A DNA stretch of 64,000 nucleotides from Anticarsia gemmatalis (taxonomy: Eukaryota > Arthropoda > Insecta > Lepidoptera > Erebidae), in assembly GCF_050436995.1 (NCBI RefSeq), contig NC_134770.1:7078501-7142500 (forward strand). The letters run 5' to 3'. Below are positions 55,978 to 64,000 of the stretch, piece after piece. Positions within the stretch are counted from its first letter, which is position 1. The number at the start of each line of letters is the position of its first letter. The position numbers were made by a program, and so were the translations under genes. The notes under the pieces are model-generated. The model worked only from the letters and a program-made list of their open reading frames with translations. It made no database searches and was not told the origin of the DNA.

Positions 55978-56070
55978 CGATTACTGTCCCACTGCTGGGG
56001 TTTCCTCCCAAAAGAGGAGGGGTTAGACCTTGAGTCCACCACGGTTACCAAGTGCGGGTTGGGAATTTTG
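55978..56070 (-). mobile_element. SINE family C fragment
   Basis: Reads ttactgtcccactgctgggg ... ccaagtgcgggttgggaatt. Its duplicate is at 60480-60572. Confidence 0.75.
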
Positions 56071-56799
56071 CATTATAAATTTGATTTAGATTTTAGATTT
56101 GGAAAATATGGTTTACATTTAAGACTCCGATTTTTTAAAATTTAAATACAAAATGAGTGGAAATTTTGACTCATTCTTTGTACCTAATAACATTATGAAA
56201 CTCTTTCATTTTTTCTTTATTTTGTTACTTTAGGTAAGGTAGTCTACGTCACTCATTTATCACTCTACCAAAATTTATCCCCATCAGTATAGCGGTTTTT
56301 ACATAACGAAGTTACTACCACTTCATATTTATATTACTAGTATAGATTTTAACCAATCATAGACGAATTTCGAGCATCCAATTAACAACTCTAATTGTCA
56401 AAGAGATACCGATCGTGAAGTATTTCGCAGTACTCATAGTTACCGGGTATCGGGTATTATTGTACCTTCTAACTAATTAGTTAGAGACCGCTGTCCGAAA
56501 TACGGAGAGAAAACTAGCAACTGGTAACTAACCACATTTATTTTGAGGGTAGTGACTATTTTAGAGAAATATTATTTTAATATTATTTTGATATATTTCT
56601 TTGATTTTTGTATCTAACTGACTGTGTCGTATGGGTCTTTGTTTTATAATAATAATGTCTGAATTTACCAAAATTGGCTCAGCCGTTTAACCTTGTGTTC
56701 TTAACAGGCAAACCTTTTCTTTTATATAATTAGTATGGAAGTATGGATTAATAGTACGTCACTGTGTGCTATCAAACTCCAGGTTATTTATTATTGAGA

Positions 56800-56955
56800 A
56801 CTTTTACTAACAAAGAAACAATGGACACCAAGTACAACCAGGCCCGAAACAACCATTTGTGGATCGCACAAATAATTGCTTCGTGTGGGATCGAAACTAC
56901 GACCTCCAATGCAATGGTAGAAGTGTGACGACCACCTCAACCACTGGGCCACAAA
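56800..56955 (-). mobile_element. tRNA-derived SINE, family A
   Basis: Reads caagtacaaccaggcccgaa, catttgtggatcgcacaaat and tcaaccactgggccac. Its duplicate is at 61302-61457. Confidence 0.8.
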
Positions 56956-58433
56956 AGTCAAAATCTCATTTCTAAATATTATCCCAATGACTTAAGGAAA
57001 ACCCAAGGGCAATCACTCAAAATCTTCTTCAACCTTGAACTTCAAAATACTGATGTAAGTTCTATCAAAATCCGTGCAATATTTGAAGGTTGTCTTTCAC
57101 ACAGTTAGTTAGAATAAATACTTGAATGGTGATACAGGTCATCGCCATATGGGACCGTGACTCACAAACAAGATGATTCTCATACGCTTGTGTGTAGCTC
57201 AAAAATATCGTGATATTGGCCGCACATTCATTTTATAAATTTAGTGGTACAAATAACATGTTTTGAAAATTAATGTTGCTAGAGATAATTCGGGAATAAG
57301 AAATTTTATTGAGAAAATGACCACTACCTCAGTTCCAAATAAAAAGTTATGAGGTAACAAACAGAAAAAATAACAAACATTCAGTCGAATTGAGATCCTC
57401 CTCCTTTTTTGCAGTCAGTTAAAAATCACGTATAGACAAATTATTTTTAAAGCAAAAAGAATAAATGCGTATTTAGGACCACTAAAGACTGAAAACTTTC
57501 ATGAGCAAATTATATTATCCAAAAACCTTAATTAAGATTTCTTTCTGCTTATTTTGCCTTAAGAGTTCATTAAACTGTTCCTTAATGGCAACGCCACCCT
57601 CTACTAAATAAAAAAGCTAACGAAACAACACAAAAAAATAACTATAAAATAATATTTTATATGAAAAACAAAACCTAATTTCAAGTCACTATATTTTTAT
57701 AAAAAGCAATTACGTCACAAGGCTTCCTGTTACCTAGTTTTACCTTTCTAAAGAACCCAGACTATTTCAAAGCTCGTTATTCTAGGAAACTCTTGCACGT
57801 GTCTATCATAGTCCTAGAAAATGTGCTTTTATTGTAAATCTGTGCATTTTGTATAGAAACCCTTTTATTTGAAGCACAAGCACAATAGACATGATACTCC
57901 GACGGACGCCAGCTAATCTTTTGTTTACAGGGAATAATGCAATATTCGTACGGTATTTTATAGTTTAGGTTTAGGTAACAGAACAGATAATAATATTATA
58001 AATTAGTCAGTCAGATAATTTAAAAATATTAGAAACATATTTTATTTTCATGAAATAACCAATAAAGTGACTTACTTAAAAAGCATTTAGGTTTTGGAGT
58101 GGGGGCTAATGACGTCACCTTTCATTCGGCAAGTTCATGCATGCTATAATGCGAAGACTTTTTCCCCGACCTAATATTTTTTGGCTATGGAAGAGCGAGG
58201 TCTTACCGAGGCATAATATTTGCTTAAAAGGAGTCTCCAATCACAACCACCCATTATTGTAATAAAATGCAGTTTTTTTTATAGTAGGTATGTACGGATA
58301 AGAAACCTAAAACACGTTTTGAAAACGTTTGGTATGAGTATTAGATAGATTAACAGTTAGTAATTTGACAGTAAATTTGAAAAACCTTCTGTCGCTGTAA
58401 ATAAGATGTCAGTAGAACAAGTAGGGTAACTAC

Positions 58434-58812
58434 CAGTGTTGGGCAAAATTTAGTTTGATTGATGATTGATGATTAAGATTAAATTATTTATTCATGACTA
58501 ATGAATAATGACTAAAAATTCAATCATGAGTCGTGATTGATGATTGATTAGTGTTAGTGTTAGTTATTCAATCATGACTAAAATTTTCATGACTAAAAAT
58601 AATAGTTAAATAAAACTAAGCTTTTCAAGTCTACGTTCCATGACTGTTGATTTGTTAATCACTGGTTTTTAATTAAAGCTAGTTTTACAACAGAATCAGT
58701 TTTTTTTTTTTTAATTTACACAGGTACACATTTGTAAAAATAAGTTCGGGCTAATTTAGTCTAAAATAATTTAAATTGATTTTTAAAACTACGCGTTTTG
58801 AAAATCAAATTT
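58434..58812. mobile_element. hAT-type element, truncated copy at the duplication junction
   Basis: It has the left TIR cagtgttgggcaaaatttag and the 8-bp target site gtaactac (58426-58433), but is cut off at 58812 where copy 2 of the duplication begins. The complete version is at 62936-63622. Confidence 0.85.
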
Positions 58813-58818
58813 ATAAAA

Positions 58819-61800
58819 TATAATTTCCCCCGTTTTTGTAACATTTCTCGTTGCTACTCCGCTCCTATTGGTTGTAGCGTGATGATATATAGCCTATAAC
58901 CTTCCTCGATAAATGGGCTATCTAACACTGAAAGAATTTTTCAAATCGGATCAGTAGTTTCTGAGATTAGCGCGTTCAAACAAACAAACAAACAAACTCT
59001 TCAGCTTTATAATATTAGTATAGATATATGTATGTTACTAAATGTTTGCAGCTACACCCGGGAAAAAGTAGCTTTAGTCGATTCCTGATCTACAATATCT
59101 ACCCTGCCACTGAATTTTATCTAATTCAGTCCAGCAGTTTTGTCGTAAAAAACTTAAATGTCATATTCTTTATTGTGCAGTTTCTATAAGTGCAGGCTCC
59201 TAACCAAGATATATCTAGATATATAGATATAGCCAATACCAAGGATAGTTAGAACACGTTATCCTTGAGGTATCTACATAGCTTTATTGCAACCCTAGAT
59301 TGGATTAAAGCTAAGTAATTGTAAACCACTGGATATCCCGTGAGGATAACCTGATTTCTATTCCATTTTCAGTCAGTCTTGAAGCTAAGGTTTACTTTAT
59401 CTGACTCGTTAGTAATTTAATACAAACCATATATACTACTACGTATGCGCAACTTCGCTTGCGTCACTTAAGATAATCATAATTTTCCCCGTTTTTGTAA
59501 CATTTTTCACTGTTACTCTGCTCCTATTGGTCGTAGCGTGATGATATATAGCCTATAGCCTTCCTCGATAAATGGGCTATCTAACACTGAAAGAATTTTT
59601 CAAATCGGACCAGTAGTTCCCGAGATTAGCGCGTCCAAACAAACAAACAAACACACTTTTCAGCTTTATAATATTAGTATAGATTTAAACCATGTTCATA
59701 CCAATATAAACCATGTTCTATTTGTTTATGTATACAAGGGAAGGAAAAGGGATAGATTCTCTAGGAGGTTAAATCAGCCTACAATCCAGTACATCATAGG
59801 CTGGTTTCACCTCCCAGCATTTGATGTGGCAAAAGGAGGGGGGTGAAAAAGATCAACAGTATTGGAAAAGTCAGTATTTTTCTAAGATAAGACCCTTATT
59901 TATATTATAAATAAGTAAGTAGGTATGTGAAAATTTGTTTGTTTGATCTTCTTCGACTTGAAAACAGCTGAACCGATTGGACAAAAACTTACAGAGAGAT
60001 AGATATTTTAGTCCAGAAAACGACTTATCCCCGGTTTCTGAGGTACATTTGACGGTAGTTTATCTATTCAATAGCGTTTAAACTCACATAAAAAAACGAT
60101 ACTGAATAGATAATCTTCGGTTAAATGTACTCAGAAACCGGGCGTATAACTTCTTTTTCCTAAGCATAGCCGCTACCATTTTAATCACGACTTAAACATA
60201 ATTATATGTATAACCTATTCTATAAATAGAAATGAAGACCCATATTTTTATTTGAACGTAACCAAACTTAAGCAAAAGGGCTCATTACGTATTAGGACCG
60301 CGAAGGTTTCTCGTAGGCGTCTCAAACGTTTCTTGTGAAATGTACCGGCTATAATTAGCGCGTTGCTTAATACTATTGCTATGTTAAGTCATTAAGATTA
60401 TTATTGAATAGACCACCATTTTATTTCTGGCAACATTAGGGGAACGAAAAATAATGAGATAGATTTTTTTCTTTTTAATCGATTACTGTCCCACTGCTGG
60501 GGTTTCCTCCCAAAAGAGGAGGGGTTAGACCTTGAGTCCACCACGGTTACCAAGTGCGGGTTGGGAATTTTGCATTATAAATTTGATTTAGATTTTAGAT
60601 TTGGAAAATATGGTTTACATTTAAGACTCCGATTTTTTAAAATTTAAATACAAAATGAGTGGAAATTTTGACTCATTCTTTGTACCTAATAACATTATGA
60701 AACTCTTTCATTTTTTCTTTATTTTGTTACTTTAGGTAAGGTAGTCTACGTCACTCATTTATCACTCTACCAAAATTTATCCCCATCAGTATAGCGGTTT
60801 TTACATAACGAAGTTACTACCACTTCATATTTATATTACTAGTATAGATTTTAACCAATCATAGACGAATTTCGAGCATCCAATTAACAACTCTAATTGT
60901 CAAAGAGATACCGATCGTGAAGTATTTCGCAGTACTCATAGTTACCGGGTATCGGGTATTATTGTACCTTCTAACTAATTAGTTAGAGACCGCTGTCCGA
61001 AATACGGAGAGAAAACTAGCAACTGGTAACTAACCACATTTATTTTGAGGGTAGTGACTATTTTAGAGAAATATTATTTTAATATTATTTTGATATATTT
61101 CTTTGATTTTTGTATCTAACTGACTGTGTCGTATGGGTCTTTGTTTTATAATAATAATGTCTGAATTTACCAAAATTGGCTCAGCCGTTTAACCTTGTGT
61201 TCTTAACAGGCAAACCTTTTCTTTTATATAATTAGTATGGAAGTATGGATTAATAGTACGTCACTGTGTGCTATCAAACTCCAGGTTATTTATTATTGAG
61301 AACTTTTACTAACAAAGAAACAATGGACACCAAGTACAACCAGGCCCGAAACAACCATTTGTGGATCGCACAAATAATTGCTTCGTGTGGGATCGAAACT
61401 ACGACCTCCAATGCAATGGTAGAAGTGTGACGACCACCTCAACCACTGGGCCACAAAAGTCAAAATCTCATTTCTAAATATTATCCCAATGACTTAAGGA
61501 AAACCCAAGGGCAATCACTCAAAATCTTCTTCAACCTTGAACTTCAAAATACTGATGTAAGTTCTATCAAAATCCGTGCAATATTTGAAGGTTGTCTTTC
61601 ACACAGTTAGTTAGAATAAATACTTGAATGGTGATACAGGTCATCGCCATATGGGACCGTGACTCACAAACAAGATGATTCTCATACGCTTGTGTGTAGC
61701 TCAAAAATATCGTGATATTGGCCGCACATTCATTTTATAAATTTAGTGGTACAAATAACATGTTTTGAAAATTAATGTTGCTAGAGATAATTCGGGAATA

Positions 61801-63314
61801 AGAAATTTTATTGAGAAAATGACCACTACCTCAGTTCCAAATAAAAAGTTATGAGGTAACAAACAGAAAAAATAACAAACATTCAGTCGAATTGAGATCC
61901 TCCTCCTTTTTTGCAGTCAGTTAAAAATCACGTATAGACAAATTATTTTTAAAGCAAAAAGAATAAATGCGTATTTAGGACCACTAAAGACTGAAAACTT
62001 TCATGAGCAAATTATATTATCCAAAAACCTTAATTAAGATTTCTTTCTGCTTATTTTGCCTTAAGAGTTCATTAAACTGTTCCTTAATGGCAACGCCACC
62101 CTCTACTAAATAAAAAAGCTAACGAAACAACACAAAAAAATAACTATAAAATAATATTTTATATGAAAAACAAAACCTAATTTCAAGTCACTATATTTTT
62201 ATAAAAAGCAATTACGTCACAAGGCTTCCTGTTACCTAGTTTTACCTTTCTAAAGAACCCAGACTATTTCAAAGCTCGTTATTCTAGGAAACTCTTGCAC
62301 GTGTCTATCATAGTCCTAGAAAATGTGCTTTTATTGTAAATCTGTGCATTTTGTATAGAAACCCTTTTATTTGAAGCACAAGCACAATAGACATGATACT
62401 CCGACGGACGCCAGCTAATCTTTTGTTTACAGGGAATAATGCAATATTCGTACGGTATTTTATAGTTTAGGTTTAGGTAACAGAACAGATAATAATATTA
62501 TAAATTAGTCAGTCAGATAATTTAAAAATATTAGAAACATATTTTATTTTCATGAAATAACCAATAAAGTGACTTACTTAAAAAGCATTTAGGTTTTGGA
62601 GTGGGGGCTAATGACGTCACCTTTCATTCGGCAAGTTCATGCATGCTATAATGCGAAGACTTTTTCCCCGACCTAATATTTTTTGGCTATGGAAGAGCGA
62701 GGTCTTACCGAGGCATAATATTTGCTTAAAAGGAGTCTCCAATCACAACCACCCATTATTGTAATAAAATGCAGTTTTTTTTATAGTAGGTATGTACGGA
62801 TAAGAAACCTAAAACACGTTTTGAAAACGTTTGGTATGAGTATTAGATAGATTAACAGTTAGTAATTTGACAGTAAATTTGAAAAACCTTCTGTCGCTGT
62901 AAATAAGATGTCAGTAGAACAAGTAGGGTAACTACCAGTGTTGGGCAAAATTTAGTTTGATTGATGATTGATGATTAAGATTAAATTATTTATTCATGAC
63001 TAATGAATAATGACTAAAAATTCAATCATGAGTCGTGATTGATGATTGATTAGTGTTAGTGTTAGTTATTCAATCATGACTAAAATTTTCATGACTAAAA
63101 ATAATAGTTAAATAAAACTAAGCTTTTCAAGTCTACGTTCCATGACTGTTGATTTGTTAATCACTGGTTTTTAATTAAAGCTAGTTTTACAACAGAATCA
63201 GTTTTTTTTTTTTTAATTTACACAGGTACACATTTGTAAAAATAAGTTCGGGCTAATTTAGTCTAAAATAATTTAAATTGATTTTTAAAACTACGCGTTT
63301 TGAAAATCAAATTT
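58819..63314. repeat. Tandem duplication, copy 2 (4,496 bp)
   Basis: Same contents as copy 1 at +4,502: family R tail (58819-59030), family R (59447-59684), M1 MITE (60029-60147), SINE C (60480-60572), SINE A (61302-61457) and mariner remnant (62631-62674). It continues without a break into the right half of the hAT element. Confidence 0.92.
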
Positions 63315-63622
63315 TATAAATAATGGAATTATCTTCTTTCAGTCAACTTAAGGTGGTGATCAGTTATAGTTTTATAGATGTGTTCAATTAAACTAAAATT
63401 ATGTCACCTGAATTAATTTTTTTAGTTTAATCATCATACAAAAATACAATAAATTAGTCATCAGTCATTTAATCATTAAATGATTGATGACTAATTTATT
63501 TAATCATGATTATGATTATTATTTTTACTCATGATTAATTCAATCATGACTAAATAATTCATGACTAAATTAGTCATGACTAATCAATTGATTGAAAAAA
63601 TTAGTTGATTGACCCAACACTG
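62936..63622. mobile_element. hAT-type non-autonomous element (687 bp, complete)
   Basis: Ends cagtgttggg and cccaacactg are inverted repeats. The 8-bp direct repeat gtaactac flanks both sides (62928-62935, 63623-63630), as expected for hAT. The arms are built of many variants of aatcatgactaa and gattgatgattgatga in both orientations. No transposase frame. Confidence 0.88.
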
Positions 63623-63649
63623 GTAACTACCTATTAATTGCGACATGTG

Positions 63650-63705
63650 GATGTATTACATACACCCCAACCTACACCTTCGAATATAACAGGCATAATA
63701 TTATA
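63650..63705 (+). repeat. SINE family D tail remnant
   Basis: Reads caacctacaccttcgaatat, aacaggcataatattat, as in the tail of 25895-26168. Confidence 0.45.
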
Positions 63706-63722
63706 AACTATTAAATACTTAT

Positions 63723-63856
63723 CGTCGTTTAAGTTCTATCACCACGTGAGTCATTTTTAGCAACTTTTCAGGAGACACAAATTTCAATTTCGTCTTTCAA
63801 AATGTCAAAACTGCCAAAAAATTACTTAGGTACGTGTTGATAGAACTTAAACGACG
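63723..63856. mobile_element. 134-bp MITE with TTAT flanks
   Basis: The left end cgtcgtttaagttctatcac and the right end gatagaacttaaacgacg are inverted repeats. TTAT flanks both sides (63719-63722, 63857-63860). Non-coding. Only one copy in the window. Confidence 0.75.
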
Positions 63857-64000
63857 TTATAAAAAAAAGATATTTAAAAATATCAAAGAATCTAGAACAA
63901 GTTGTTGTTGAATAACAAAATAGTTGAATATCTCATAGGCATAAACGCGTAGGCCGTGAGTTTTTACCGAACACAATACGTAGAGTTATCGCAACAAATT

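Larger units (their letters stand above)
54317..58812. repeat. Tandem duplication, copy 1 (4,496 bp)
   Basis: Every line compared between here and 58819-63314 matches at a constant offset of 4,502 with no difference seen. Contents in order: family R tail, a second family R (54945-55182), an M1 MITE (55527-55645), a family C SINE (55978-56070, minus), a family A SINE (56800-56955, minus), a mariner remnant (58129-58172) and the left 379 bp of a hAT element (58434-58812). There is no gene. A 6-bp filler (ataaaa) joins the copies. Confidence 0.92.

Noticed and set aside
1..64000. CRISPR array, operon or other prokaryotic system
   Set aside because: No direct-repeat/spacer structure; introns, SINEs and poly(A) signals show a eukaryotic genome.

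Overview
The window is eukaryotic nuclear DNA. It is AT-rich, its genes are split by GT-AG introns, and interspersed repeats are dense. The repeats (tRNA- and 5S-derived SINEs, palindromic MITEs, a family with the core tagctgacccgcgcaacttc and attagtatagat tails, an intact RNase H-bearing LINE) point to a moth or butterfly (Lepidoptera), probably a noctuoid. The order is inferred from repeat style and gene content; the species cannot be read from the sequence.

Layout. 1-5,080: repeats and a possible terminal exon of an unknown plus-strand gene (1636-1836). 5,130-19,441 (minus): a CEP170-like centrosomal/microtubule protein with one 1.8 kb exon and two small downstream exons far away in repeat-filled introns. 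20,286-30,464 (plus): WDR43/UTP5, 11 exons, 629 aa, head-to-head with CEP170. 31,228-37,266 (minus): fibrillarin (FBL), 8 exons, 330 aa, tail-to-tail with WDR43. 37,990-39,316 (plus): a 199-aa DUF1349 protein, head-to-head with FBL. 41,449-44,428 (minus): most of an MADF/AT-hook/BESS transcription factor whose first exon was not found. 48,624-54,072 (plus): a full-length non-LTR retrotransposon with both ORFs open. 54,317-63,314: two apparently identical 4.5 kb tandem copies of repeat-rich, gene-free DNA. 62,936-63,622: a small hAT-type element.

The most interesting signal is in fibrillarin. Six of its seven introns (2 to 7) each carry, on the sense strand, a box C/D snoRNA-like unit whose D box lies 66-73 nt from the 3' splice site. 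They fall into three families: three copies of one, two copies of another, and one singleton. The guide segments read as complements of conserved 18S and 28S rRNA stretches. The gene for the C/D snoRNP methyltransferase therefore appears to host several of the RNAs it works with. Fibrillarin and WDR43, both nucleolar rRNA-processing factors, lie tail-to-tail with nearly touching poly(A) signals.

The second notable item is a 1,785-bp foldback element in WDR43 intron 9. It has 848-bp arms, an 89-bp loop and an 8-bp target duplication. Each arm encodes the same peptide, which ends in a block resembling the His box of ubiquitin-specific proteases. Other points are a TTAA-flanked element with an internally deleted 71-bp derivative 3 kb away, a 5S-rRNA-derived SINE family, several nested insertions, and a tandem duplication whose breakpoints cut known repeats.
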